Source of the DNA: an uncultured Collinsella sp.
GTDB lineage: Bacteria > Actinomycetota > Coriobacteriia > Coriobacteriales > Coriobacteriaceae
Length of the DNA: 6,754 bases
Direction of reading: 5' to 3'
Assembly: GCA_905208975.1 (NCBI GenBank)
Contig: CAJLRE010000079.1
Coordinates: forward strand, 1 to 6,754
Shown: piece after piece, positions 1 to 5,798 of the stretch
Position numbering within the stretch: the first letter of the stretch is position 1
How the letters are laid out: every line of letters begins with the position of its first letter
Translations under genes and position numbers: made by a program
Notes under the pieces: model-generated
Seen by the model: only the letters and a program-made list of their open reading frames with translations
Told to the model about the DNA's origin: nothing
Databases searched by the model: none

Positions 1-2
1 AC

Positions 3-485
3 TACGCGGGCTATATCGAGCGCCGCTGCGGACATCCCGCTGCACCGGGCGACATTGTGTGGCGCGACGGCAGCGTGGTCGGGCGCCACAACGGCGCGCT
101 GCGCTACACCATCGGCCAGCGCAAAGGCCTGGGCGTCGCGATGGCGCATCCCGTGTACGTAACGGGTGTCGACGCCGTCAACAACACCGTGCATCTGGGC
201 GAGGCCGAGGACCTGACGGCCACGGCGCTCACGGCCAACGACTGGATTTGGAGCGCCCCTGCCGACCACATGGAAGCCGAGCTGGATGCCGGCGGCATCC
301 GCGTGGGCGCCAAGTACCGCTACCGACAGAAAGACCAGGCAGCGATCCTTACGCGCGGCGAAGACGGGCAAATGTTGCTGACCTTTGACGAGCCGCAGCG
401 CGCCATCGCCCCCGGCCAGGCTGTCGTTATATACCGCGGCGACATCGTCCTGGGCGGCGGCACCGTGACCGGCGCACTTAAGTAG
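3..485 (+). CDS. mnmA: tRNA-specific 2-thiouridylase MnmA, C-terminal part (5' end outside window)
   Basis: Open reading frame entering from the left edge and ending at TAG 483-485; 160 codons are visible. MnmA transfers sulfur to U34 of tRNAs for Lys, Glu and Gln (first step of mnm5s2U), acting in the cytoplasm with ATP. The visible part begins just after where the family's second catalytic cysteine (CFIG region) should lie, so neither catalytic cysteine nor the PP-loop can be checked. What is seen is the hallmark central segment YTIGQRKGLGV, preceded by an xGxIVxxDGxxxGxHxG pattern (PGDIVWRDGSVVGRHNG), then the C-terminal beta-barrel with the late VGAKYRYRQ and AIAPGQAVVIYRGDIVLGGG strands. 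This order and spacing match MnmA closely. The stop lies 8 bases from the stop of the convergent kinase gene and no hairpin terminator is visible between them. Confidence 0.95.
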   Translation, partial: YAGYIERRCGHPAAPGDIVWRDGSVVGRHNGALRYTIGQRKGLGVAMAHPVYVTGVDAVNNTVHLGEAEDLTATALTANDWIWSAPADHMEAELDAGGIRVGAKYRYRQKDQAAILTRGEDGQMLLTFDEPQRAIAPGQAVVIYRGDIVLGGGTVTGALK

Positions 486-493
486 CCGCGGGT

Positions 494-1867
494 TTATCGC
501 TGCACGTGTCGAAGTACCTCAACAGCGGCACCAACCTCGATTATGCGACGCTCGAGGCCGCGGCGGATGGCCTCGAGTCGACCCTCCGCCGTGGCCCATT
601 CGCTCTGCGAAAGAATCTCGATCGCCTCATCAACAAATCCGTTGAGCCGCGATGAATCGAACCAATCGAGCAAATCCGCAAGCGCCAGCTGGACGGAAGG
701 GTCGGGCCCAAACGGCTTAGCGGAAAACCCAAACTCCCCAGCTGCGAGCACGGCAGTTGGCACGTTGTACCACAGACAGTTGCCGCTATCGAACAGCGGA
801 GCAGGTTTTATCTCCAGGGTGTCGACATTGCGGATGATGCCGAAGTTTCGCCAATGGCGGTCGCTGTTGGCCAAAAGGGCATCGCAGACAATCATCTGCG
901 ACATAGACCTTCTCACAGCGGCCTCATCGGCACCATGCTTGCCAAGGCAGCGACAGTATCGATCGTATGTCGAGTTTCCCCGCTGGCCACCAAGTGCGCC
1001 CTTAACGTAAACAGCCGGAACGTATTCCTCGCGGCCGTCAAGAAAATCCTCGCACAGGCACGCAGGGCCATCGAACATCCGCTCAACCGTATAAGGAACA
1101 AACTCGCCCTCCGACAGCAAGCGACGATGCAGAGCCGTTGCAACCGCCTCGTTAAAGGGCCGTTGGTCGTCCATGCCGCATCCCTTGACCAGAACGCGAA
1201 CACCGTTGCGAATCATCCACGATTTAGGGAGCTCGCCCTCGGACGTGTTATCAGGATTTTTAAGACCGATGCCTTCCAGCCAACCCGAACGCTCTTCGGG
1301 TGCCGATCGCTCAAATTCGTTCTCAAAGTAATTGATGTTTTGCCATTTGAGTTCGGCGCAATCGGCCGGCCGCAGCCAATAGCAATCCGAAAGCGATAGG
1401 CCCAGGCACTGAACCGGAACCTCGATGCCACTGGCAATTCCCAGTTCACGATAGCGCGAGACGAGTCCGGGGCGGACGTCAGGCACCGACCGATGGCTCC
1501 ACCACACGTTGAGCTCCCGTTTATTCACCGTAGGAGAAGAACTCGAGCACGTGCCAAACGGCATCCTCTGCGCATCGAGCACCTCGGCGATTTCGAAGGG
1601 AAACTCACGTGTCGGATCAAATGAGACATGCGCGACCTCATGGTCGGCCGACATCAGCGTAAACTTGCGCCCCACATCGGCCGCAGGACGGCGTCCACGT
1701 TTGCGGACCTTTTGATAAGCGAGCGCAGAATCATACTCAACCATCTTCCGTCCGCCCACAATATCGCACGCGAGCGTTCCCGATGCGGCAAGTTGCGATA
1801 TGCGGGCTTTCGTAACGCCCAACAGGCGGGCGGCATCACCCATAGATAAGTACTCAGATGTATTCAT
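494..1867 (-). CDS. HipA-like serine/threonine kinase with N-terminal helix-turn-helix
   Basis: 457 aa from ATG 1867. This start is chosen because GAGGTG (1882-1877) sits 9 bases upstream; the in-frame ATG 1876 and GTG 1879 abut or overlap that site. Residues about 5-50 (SMGDAARLLGVTKARISQL, then a GGRKMVEY wing) look like a MerR/excisionase-type winged HTH, followed by a basic linker (RKRGRRP). Residues about 68-180 resemble the N-lobe seen in HipA-like proteins. The kinase core shows a possible Ser-containing Gly-rich loop (TSEGELPKSW, 208-217), K228 in VLVKG, E240, the catalytic loop NSDRHWRNFG (D336, N341) and APLFDSG (metal-binding D360). All key kinase residues are present, so it is probably active. 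HipA-family kinases are toxins or regulators that phosphorylate targets such as aminoacyl-tRNA synthetases; the target here is unknown. No separate hipB-like antitoxin gene lies beside it, so the HTH may give self-regulation (inference). Confidence 0.85.
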   Translation of the reverse strand: MNTSEYLSMGDAARLLGVTKARISQLAASGTLACDIVGGRKMVEYDSALAYQKVRKRGRRPAADVGRKFTLMSADHEVAHVSFDPTREFPFEIAEVLDAQRMPFGTCSSSSPTVNKRELNVWWSHRSVPDVRPGLVSRYRELGIASGIEVPVQCLGLSLSDCYWLRPADCAELKWQNINYFENEFERSAPEERSGWLEGIGLKNPDNTSEGELPKSWMIRNGVRVLVKGCGMDDQRPFNEAVATALHRRLLSEGEFVPYTVERMFDGPACLCEDFLDGREEYVPAVYVKGALGGQRGNSTYDRYCRCLGKHGADEAAVRRSMSQMIVCDALLANSDRHWRNFGIIRNVDTLEIKPAPLFDSGNCLWYNVPTAVLAAGEFGFSAKPFGPDPSVQLALADLLDWFDSSRLNGFVDEAIEILSQSEWATAEGRLEAIRRGLERRIIEVGAAVEVLRHVQR

Positions 1868-1897
1868 ATGCCGCATCACCTCGTTAAGTAATTTACG

Positions 1898-1936
1898 CGT
1901 TTAGTTAACATATTACATACATCATAATACTAAACG
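1898..1936. promoter_or_regulatory. 8-bp inverted repeat, candidate operator/promoter of the HTH-kinase gene
   Basis: CGTTTAGT (1898-1905) and its exact reverse complement ACTAAACG (1929-1936) lie 31 bp centre to centre, about three helical turns, just upstream of the kinase ribosome binding site. The DNA between is AT-rich. On the minus strand it contains TATTAT (1929-1924, 5 of 6 matches to a -10) and TAATAT (1915-1910), but no good -35. A dimer of the HTH-kinase binding here would cover the promoter. The repeat is observed; its role as operator is inference. Confidence 0.45.
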
Positions 1937-1946
1937 ACCTAAGGCG

Positions 1947-1972
1947 AAAAAAGGCCCGAGAAATCGGGCCTT
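1947..1972 (-). terminator. Intrinsic terminator of the M42 peptidase gene
   Basis: Perfect 9-bp stem AAGGCCCGA/TCGGGCCTT (1951-1959 with 1964-1972) with a 4-base loop. Read on the minus strand it is followed directly by six T (1952-1947). It begins 34 bases after the peptidase stop codon. A second pairing is possible, CTAAGGC (1939-1945) with GCCTTAG (1968-1974). Confidence 0.92.
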
Positions 1973-2005
1973 AGCGATTGGTCAGCCGAGTCGCAAACTA
2001 CTTCC

Positions 2006-3049
2006 CTAGCGCTGAACGTAGGCGCGGACGAGCTCGTAGGTGTTGCGCACACCGTCGATGTGGCTGCGCTCGTAGTTGTGGCTCGCATACACGCCTGGGC
2101 CGATCAGGCCATGGCGAATGTCATAGCCGGCCGAAAGCGTGGCCTCGACGTCGGAACCGTAATGCGGGTACACGTCGATGGCGTAATCGAGCTCCAGCTC
2201 GCGCGCAATATTGGACAGTGTGGTCACCAGATCGTAGTTGTAGGGGCCGCCCGAATCCTTGGCGCAAATCGATACCATGCGCTCGGTGCAGCCCAAGTCG
2301 TCGCCCACGCAGCCCATGTCAACGCTGATCATCTCGCGCGTGTCGGCCGGCACAAAGGCACCGCCGTGGCCAACCTCCTCGTACACGGTAAAGAGCAGCG
2401 ACACCTTGCGCGAAAGCGTCACCTCGCCGCCAGCAACGGCGCGGGCCAGGCCCAGCAGAATCGACGCCGACAGCTTGTCATCCAGGAAGCGGCTCTTGAT
2501 GTAGCCGCTCTCCGTCACCGTGGTACGCGGATCCATAGCGATGATGTCGCCGGTCTGAATACCCAGCTCGAGCACATCGTCCTTGCTGTCAACGTTCTCG
2601 TCGAGCAGGATTTCCATGTTCTTCTCGATGGTCTTGACCGGCTCATCGGCCACATGCGCCGAAGGCTCGGTATTGAGGACCACGCCCGTGTAGACATTGC
2701 CATCGCGCGTGTAAACGGTGCAGTTCTCGCCATCGGCCGTAGACCACTGGTGCCCGCCGAGCGTCGTGGGGCGCAGGCGACCATTGTCCTTAATGGAGCG
2801 TACCATGGCGCCCAGGGTATCGACATGGCTCGCCAGTACGAGCGACTCACCCTCGCCACCAAGCTCAACCAACACGTTGCCCTTATTGGAGCGCTCGGGG
2901 CCAAAGCCCATATCGCGCAACGTTTCCATTAGATAGTCAGTAGCCGCACGGGTATAGCCCGTAGGTGAAGCAATAGAAGTCAGCGTCTTCAACTGGTCAG
3001 TAATATAGGAGAGCGTCTCCTCTAGAGAAGCATCAACATTAGAAGCCAT
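2006..3049 (-). CDS. M42-family metallo-aminopeptidase (glutamyl aminopeptidase / deblocking aminopeptidase type)
   Basis: 347 aa from ATG 3049. GGAAGG (3061-3056) is 6 bases upstream of this ATG but touches the alternative ATG 3055, so 3049 is preferred. M42 enzymes are cytosolic di-metal exopeptidases that form large tetrahedral shells and trim peptides from their N-terminus. All five metal ligands and the catalytic base can be placed: H75 in SHVDTLG (D77 supporting), bridging D190 in FLDDK, catalytic E224 and ligand E225 in VYEEVGHGG, D244 in SVDMG and H324 in YASHNYERSH. The length is normal for the family, and no signal peptide or membrane segment is seen. It is expressed alone: a long gene-free region precedes it and a terminator follows. 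Substrate preference cannot be read from the sequence; FrvX/YsgA-like or cellulase-M names in databases refer to this same family. Confidence 0.92.
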   Translation of the reverse strand: MASNVDASLEETLSYITDQLKTLTSIASPTGYTRAATDYLMETLRDMGFGPERSNKGNVLVELGGEGESLVLASHVDTLGAMVRSIKDNGRLRPTTLGGHQWSTADGENCTVYTRDGNVYTGVVLNTEPSAHVADEPVKTIEKNMEILLDENVDSKDDVLELGIQTGDIIAMDPRTTVTESGYIKSRFLDDKLSASILLGLARAVAGGEVTLSRKVSLLFTVYEEVGHGGAFVPADTREMISVDMGCVGDDLGCTERMVSICAKDSGGPYNYDLVTTLSNIARELELDYAIDVYPHYGSDVEATLSAGYDIRHGLIGPGVYASHNYERSHIDGVRNTYELVRAYVQR

Positions 3050-3055
3050 ATGCAT

Positions 3056-3108
3056 CCTTCCAAGTAAAACTAAGACCGAGCCCCGATTTTAACCTTTCTG
3101 CACGTGCA
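3056..3108 (-). promoter_or_regulatory. Candidate promoter/leader of the M42 peptidase with a 10-bp palindrome
   Basis: Minus-strand TAAAAT (3091-3086) is a 5-of-6 match to a -10 box, about 37 bases before the ATG and followed by the GGAAGG ribosome binding site. No acceptable -35 lies 16-18 bases upstream. Near that place is the perfect palindrome TGCACGTGCA (3099-3108), which could be a regulator site. The palindrome is certain; its function is inference. Confidence 0.35.
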
Positions 3109-3117
3109 ATACTCTAG

Positions 3118-3171
3118 AAACCGAGCCGACTCCAGACGTCCCCGCACCGGTTTTGTGCACGCGCTCGGTTT
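3118..3171. repeat. 9-bp inverted repeat enclosing a smaller hairpin
   Basis: AAACCGAGC (3118-3126) and GCTCGGTTT (3163-3171) are perfect complements. Between them GCAC...GTGC (3145-3159) forms a short inner hairpin. A related CCGAGC also occurs at 3076-3081. This could be a protein binding site or a folded RNA upstream of the peptidase gene. No T-run follows on either strand, so it is not a normal terminator. Confidence 0.4.
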
Positions 3172-3184
3172 ACAGTCCCAATCT

Positions 3185-3214
3185 TGCATAAATCCTATCG
3201 GTATCTGCATAAAT
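3185..3214 (+). repeat. Direct repeat TGCATAAAT, two copies 21 bp apart
   Basis: TGCATAAAT occurs at 3185-3193 and 3206-3214. A 21-bp phase places both on the same face of the helix, as for tandem regulator half-sites. The second copy continues into ATATGAGGCAT, a weak ArgR-box-like look that I would not rely on. Confidence 0.3.
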
Positions 3215-3259
3215 ATGAGGCATCTATTTGCTTCGTCTCAGGGTACCCCACCTTGGACC

Positions 3260-3493
3260 GTGCAAAATACGGAGTATTCAGCACCGTGGACCCCGTCAGC
3301 CCCATCGCAAACGGCAAAGCGACGCGGTTACAGCAGTGTTGCAGGTCGTCGCAAACCAAAAACGCGGTGGCAGCCCCCTCCGCTCATCGATAGCCCGCCC
3401 ACAAGGGCTGTCGATGGGCGTCTGCGGGCCACTGCGGCCCATTCACAACGTTATGCATTTTTCAGAGCTTGCTGAATACTCCCAAAAATGCAC
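3260..3493. repeat. Pair of inverted 24-base motifs (MITE-like or dual regulatory site)
   Basis: The motif on the plus strand at 3260-3283 and on the minus strand at 3493-3470 agree at 19 of 24 positions, including an identical GGAGTATTCAGCA block. They point towards each other with about 186 bases between. The left copy extends as a dyad: GTGC and AATAC pair with GTATT and GCAC around a GGA centre (3260-3284). The right copy is nested in a 9-bp inverted repeat TGCATTTTT (3454-3462) / AAAAATGCA (3484-3492). Terminal inverted repeats, non-coding interior and an internal hairpin suit a miniature element, but no convincing target duplication is seen. Only TGGACC (3254-3259 and 3287-3292) flanks the left copy alone. 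Confidence 0.4.
3385..3416. repeat. 12-bp hairpin (one G-T wobble) in the gene-free region
   Basis: CATCGATAGCCC (3385-3396) pairs with GGGCTGTCGATG (3405-3416) around an 8-base loop, with 11 Watson-Crick pairs and one wobble. A smaller GGGCC/GGCCC stem (3426-3430 with 3436-3440) follows. Neither strand has a T-run after it. It may be a structured RNA element, a small-RNA stem, or the core of the element bounded by the 24-base motifs. Confidence 0.5.
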
Positions 3494-3568
3494 GCTGAGA
3501 AGTGCACCACCTATCCGCAGCGGGCAGCATGCCTTGGTTTTGCCCATCTTGGGGCATCGGCGCGGCAC

Positions 3569-3600
3569 AAAAAGCCCCGCCGCGCGTAGCACGGCGGGGC
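3569..3600 (-). terminator. Intrinsic terminator of the fucO-type gene
   Basis: Perfect 9-bp GC-rich stem GCCCCGCCG (3574-3582) / CGGCGGGGC (3592-3600) with a 9-base loop. On the minus strand it is followed by five T (3573-3569). It lies about 54 bases after the dehydrogenase stop codon. Confidence 0.92.
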
Positions 3601-3653
3601 CAGCAGCAAGTCAAAAGACCATACGCCTACGGGCGAAGGACCACCAAACTGGG

Positions 3654-4820
3654 CTAGGCAGCCGGGCAGATCTTCTTGAAGAGCTCGATGACGTCGTCGA
3701 GCGTCGCCTCGCGCGGGTTGCCCGGGAAGCAGGCGTCAGCCATGGCGTCCTTGGCCAGGACCTCGATCTCGTCGGCCTTCATGGCCTCGCAGACATGCGG
3801 AATGTTCACGTCGGCGGAGAGTTGCTTGACGGCGGCGATGGCGGCGTCGGCAGCCTCGTCGGTGCTCATGCCCGTGGTGTCAACACCCATGGCAACGGCA
3901 ACCTTGGCCAGGCGCTCGGCGCAAACCGGCTTGTTGAACTCCATGGCGATCGGCAGCAGCATGGCGCAAGCGACGCCGTGCGGAGTGTCGTAGTGGGCAG
4001 ACAGGGTGTGAGCCATGGCATGGTCGATGCCCAGGCCGACGTTGGAGAAGCCCATGCCGGCGACATACTGGCCAAGAGCCATACCCTCGCGGCCGGAGCC
4101 GGGCTGACCAGACTTGGCCTCGGCAACGGAGTCGCGCAGGTTTTCGCTGATCAGCTTAATGGCCTCAAAGTGGAACATGTCGGAGAGCTCCCAAGCACCC
4201 TTGGTGGTGTAGCCCTCGATGGCGTGGGTCAGAGCATCCATGCCGGTAGAAGCGGTCAGGCCGGCGGGCATGGAAGCCATCATGTCGGGGTCGACGACGG
4301 CGACCTCAGGGGCGTCGTTGGTGTCGACGCACACGAACTTGCGGACCTTCTCGGGGTCGGTGATGACGTAGTTGATGGTCACCTCGGCAGCAGTACCGGC
4401 GGTCGTCGGCACGGCGATGGTGAACACGGCGTGGTTCTTAGTGGGAGCAACGCCCTCGAGGCTGCGGACATCGGCAAACTCGGGGTTGTTGATGATGATG
4501 CCAATGGCCTTAGCGGTGTCCATGGAGGAGCCGCCACCGATGGTCACGATAGCGTCAGCTTCGGCGGCCTTGAAGGCCTCGACGCCGTCCTTGACGTTCT
4601 GGATGGTGGGGTTGGGCTTAATCTCGGAGTAGAGGCTCCAAGCGATGCCGGCGGCGTCGAGCTCGTCGGTCACCTTAGCGGTAACGCCAAACTTGACCAG
4701 GTCGGGATCGGAGCAGACGAAGATCTTCTTGTAGCCGCGACGCTGGAGCTCGCCGGGGATCTCCTTGATGGCGCCGGAACCATGATAAGAAATGGTATTG
4801 AGAACGAAACGATTAGCCAT
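3654..4820 (-). CDS. fucO: Lactaldehyde reductase / 1,2-propanediol oxidoreductase, iron-containing (group III) alcohol dehydrogenase
   Basis: 388 aa. The ATG at 4820 is supported by GGGAGG (4832-4827) with a 6-base spacer. It resembles E. coli FucO along its whole length, with near-identical blocks such as MANR at the start, NNPEFADVRSLEG (111-123), PTTAGTAAEVTINYVITD (138-155), ALGQYVAGMGFSNVGLG (248-264) and GNPREATL near the end. The NAD-binding GGGSS is at 95-99. The expected iron ligands are all present: D195 and H199 in GMDALTHAIEG, H267 in GIDHAMAH and H281 in YDTPHG. FucO reduces L-lactaldehyde, made from fucose or rhamnose breakdown, to 1,2-propanediol in the cytoplasm, regenerating NAD+. 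No fucose or rhamnose pathway gene or microcompartment gene is adjacent, so the physiological aldehyde is less certain than the family; other short 1,2-diols or aldehydes are possible. It is a single-gene unit with its own terminator. Confidence 0.92.
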   Translation of the reverse strand: MANRFVLNTISYHGSGAIKEIPGELQRRGYKKIFVCSDPDLVKFGVTAKVTDELDAAGIAWSLYSEIKPNPTIQNVKDGVEAFKAAEADAIVTIGGGSSMDTAKAIGIIINNPEFADVRSLEGVAPTKNHAVFTIAVPTTAGTAAEVTINYVITDPEKVRKFVCVDTNDAPEVAVVDPDMMASMPAGLTASTGMDALTHAIEGYTTKGAWELSDMFHFEAIKLISENLRDSVAEAKSGQPGSGREGMALGQYVAGMGFSNVGLGIDHAMAHTLSAHYDTPHGVACAMLLPIAMEFNKPVCAERLAKVAVAMGVDTTGMSTDEAADAAIAAVKQLSADVNIPHVCEAMKADEIEVLAKDAMADACFPGNPREATLDDVIELFKKICPAA

Positions 4821-4879
4821 TGATAGCCTCCCATCGTGTGCGGGGCACCCATTACGCCCCGCGCTGCAAGTTCCATCCT

Positions 4880-4934
4880 AACGCTTTTGAAACAAAAAAT
4901 GCATGAGAACGTCAAAAGTGTTAAAGCGTTTCAA
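4880..4934. promoter_or_regulatory. Candidate LacI/CcpA-type operator region upstream of fucO
   Basis: TTAAAGCGTTTCAA (4921-4934) is an imperfect dyad about a central CG, as in LacI-family operators. The octamer AAAGCGTT within it (4923-4930) recurs inverted as AACGCTTT (4880-4887). A further inverted pair CTTTTGA (4884-4890) / TCAAAAG (4912-4918) lies inside. Minus-strand TTGACG (4915-4910) could be a -35, but the matching -10 (TTTCAA) is poor. A sugar-responsive repressor for a FucO-type gene would be plausible; this is inference. Confidence 0.4.
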
Positions 4935-4983
4935 CATAATAACGGAGCCCCAGCCCTTCCCTCCCGACTGCAGCGAAGGCTAG

Positions 4984-4989
4984 ATTATA
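4984..4989 (-). promoter_or_regulatory. Perfect TATAAT -10 hexamer, possible distal fucO promoter
   Basis: Minus-strand TATAAT (4989-4984) lies about 165 bases before the fucO start. The bases 17-18 upstream (CGTATT or TCGTAT) make a poor -35, so it is only a candidate. If used, the transcript would have a long leader running through the operator-like dyads. Confidence 0.25.
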
Positions 4990-5055
4990 GGAGCAATTGC
5001 CCAAAGAATACGACCAACTCAGTCTATAAATTGTTTCTGTTTTAGCAATATATGT

Positions 5056-5084
5056 TTGACAATACGTTTATAAAAGGATACTTT
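5056..5084 (+). promoter_or_regulatory. Candidate promoter for the LOR-type gene
   Basis: A perfect -35 TTGACA (5056-5061) is followed after 17 bases by TACTTT (5079-5084), a weak -10 with 3 of 6 matches, in a very AT-rich stretch. TATAGT (5084-5089) is a better -10 but its spacing is 22. If used, the mRNA leader would be about 140 bases and would include the palindrome and hairpin at 5151-5176. Confidence 0.4.
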
Positions 5085-5096
5085 ATAGTAATTAAT

Positions 5097-5252
5097 ATGC
5101 ATGCAGCAAATAGTGTCATTCATTTTGTTAGAAATTGCCCATGCGGTTATTGCAGCTGCATGTACTGCAACGTACAGCGTAATTCTCCGCACGAAGCAGA
5201 AGACGGTTCCAATTCGATCGAGGCGATGACGCGTGATGGCTACTGGTCCTAA
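5097..5252 (+). CDS. Possible cysteine-rich small protein (51 aa), uncertain
   Basis: ATG 5097 opens 51 codons that end at TAA 5250-5252, overlapping the start of the next gene by about 20 bases in another frame. The frame also extends upstream to ATG 5052. The peptide has a compact CPCGYCSCMYC cluster (five Cys in eleven residues, CxCxxCxCxxC) reminiscent of metal-binding knuckles. No ribosome binding site is seen near either ATG, and the palindromic DNA under the cysteines could by itself explain the repeated TGC codons. It may instead be leader RNA of the LOR-type gene. Confidence 0.15.
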   Translation: MHAANSVIHFVRNCPCGYCSCMYCNVQRNSPHEAEDGSNSIEAMTRDGYWS

Positions 5253-5772
5253 ATCGAGCAAGACGGCTACAAACGAATATCGAATCTCAATTGAAGGTAA
5301 CCCTTATCCGCATGCTCTGGCTCTCGTCAACCCAGCGGGAGACAACCTCAACATCAAAAGACATGGGTTCACGGGTCCACTAGGACAGCTATTGAGTCTT
5401 AAATACACCGTTTATGACGATGCAAATGAAAAGCTCTTTACTGTCGTCGACGGTGGTTTTAGTAACATGCCCAGGGTTGCGCTCATCATCGAACACAAGG
5501 AAGTTGCGGTGTTCGATTATGGCCTAAACAGACTTGAGATGAAGTGCGTAACGAACATACCGAATTACACAATAAAAGGTAACTTCCTATTTGGAGATTA
5601 CGATATATTCAGTCAACGGGAAGTGAAGCTATCTTCAGTTAACGTCCTTCAATGTGATAAACAATCGTGCTTTAACATACAGGTTTTGGATAAAGCCGAA
5701 TTAGCCGCCGCAATTGGAATACCCACAGCCATTGCCCTTCTGAGGGCTCGGATTGAAGAGCATCTCGAATAA
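5233..5772 (+). CDS. LURP-one-related (LOR)/YxjI-type protein, tubby-like fold
   Basis: 179 aa from GTG 5233, where GAGG (5220-5223) is 9 bases upstream. ATG 5236, the next codon, is equally possible with a 12-base spacer. I see no signal peptide. The pattern is the one I associate with LOR/YxjI proteins: strands with turn residues (LSLKYTVYDDANEKLFTVV, 54-72), VALIIEHKEVAVFDY (82-96), the family-like PNYTIKGNFLFGDYDIFSQ (110-128), another strand pair, then a hydrophobic C-terminal helix (ELAAAIGIPTAIALL, 156-170) that in tubby-like folds sits inside the barrel. The bacterial role is unknown; eukaryotic relatives bind membranes or phosphoinositides. G+C is well below its neighbours (22-24 per 60 in lines 5401 and 5581), suggesting acquisition from elsewhere. 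It is probably monocistronic. The family call rests on pattern, not on a search. Confidence 0.65.
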   Translation: MMATGPKSSKTATNEYRISIEGNPYPHALALVNPAGDNLNIKRHGFTGPLGQLLSLKYTVYDDANEKLFTVVDGGFSNMPRVALIIEHKEVAVFDYGLNRLEMKCVTNIPNYTIKGNFLFGDYDIFSQREVKLSSVNVLQCDKQSCFNIQVLDKAELAAAIGIPTAIALLRARIEEHLE

Positions 5773-5798
5773 ATTGCAAAAAGCAGTTCGTAACAACA

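Larger units (their letters stand above)
3050..3653. other. Gene-free region between the M42 peptidase and fucO
   Basis: About 600 bases with no convincing gene on either strand. Plus-strand frames through here are rich in Arg, Pro and Ser, lack ribosome binding sites and look like no family I know. The region holds the fucO terminator at its right end, the peptidase promoter at its left end, and a dense set of inverted and direct repeats listed separately. Confidence 0.7.
4833..5232. other. Divergent intergenic region between fucO (-) and the LOR-type gene (+)
   Basis: About 400 bases with no firmly supported gene. G+C falls sharply here: 5041-5100 has 13 G+C in 60 by hand count. It holds the operator-like dyads on the fucO side, an AT-rich promoter-like stretch, the palindrome TGCAGCTGCA (5151-5160) followed by a TGTAC/GTACA hairpin (5161-5176), and an uncertain cysteine-rich small ORF. 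Confidence 0.6.

Noticed and set aside
2060..2932. Plus-strand open frame of 290 codons across the M42 peptidase
   Set aside because: Antisense shadow of a gene with all metal ligands in place. Ala/His/Arg-rich composition, no ribosome binding site, no family resemblance.
3345..3380. T-box-like sequence on the minus strand (TGCCACCGCG)
   Set aside because: It differs from the TGGNACCGCG core at a conserved G, and I found neither a stem I pattern nor a terminator in a suitable place; the peptidase start is about 300 bases away.
3424..3440. GCCACTG, as in cobalamin riboswitches
   Set aside because: The other conserved blocks, including the B12 box, are absent on both sides.
3104..3475. Possible small plus-strand gene of 123 codons in the gene-free region
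   Set aside because: No ribosome binding site, Arg/Pro/Ser-rich sequence without domain signs, and it runs through several inverted repeats.
3228..4823. Long plus-strand open frame of 531 codons across fucO
   Set aside because: Most of it is the antisense of fucO, whose minus-strand protein matches a known family end to end. The Gly/Val/Leu/Asp/His-rich translation is typical of a high-GC antisense frame.
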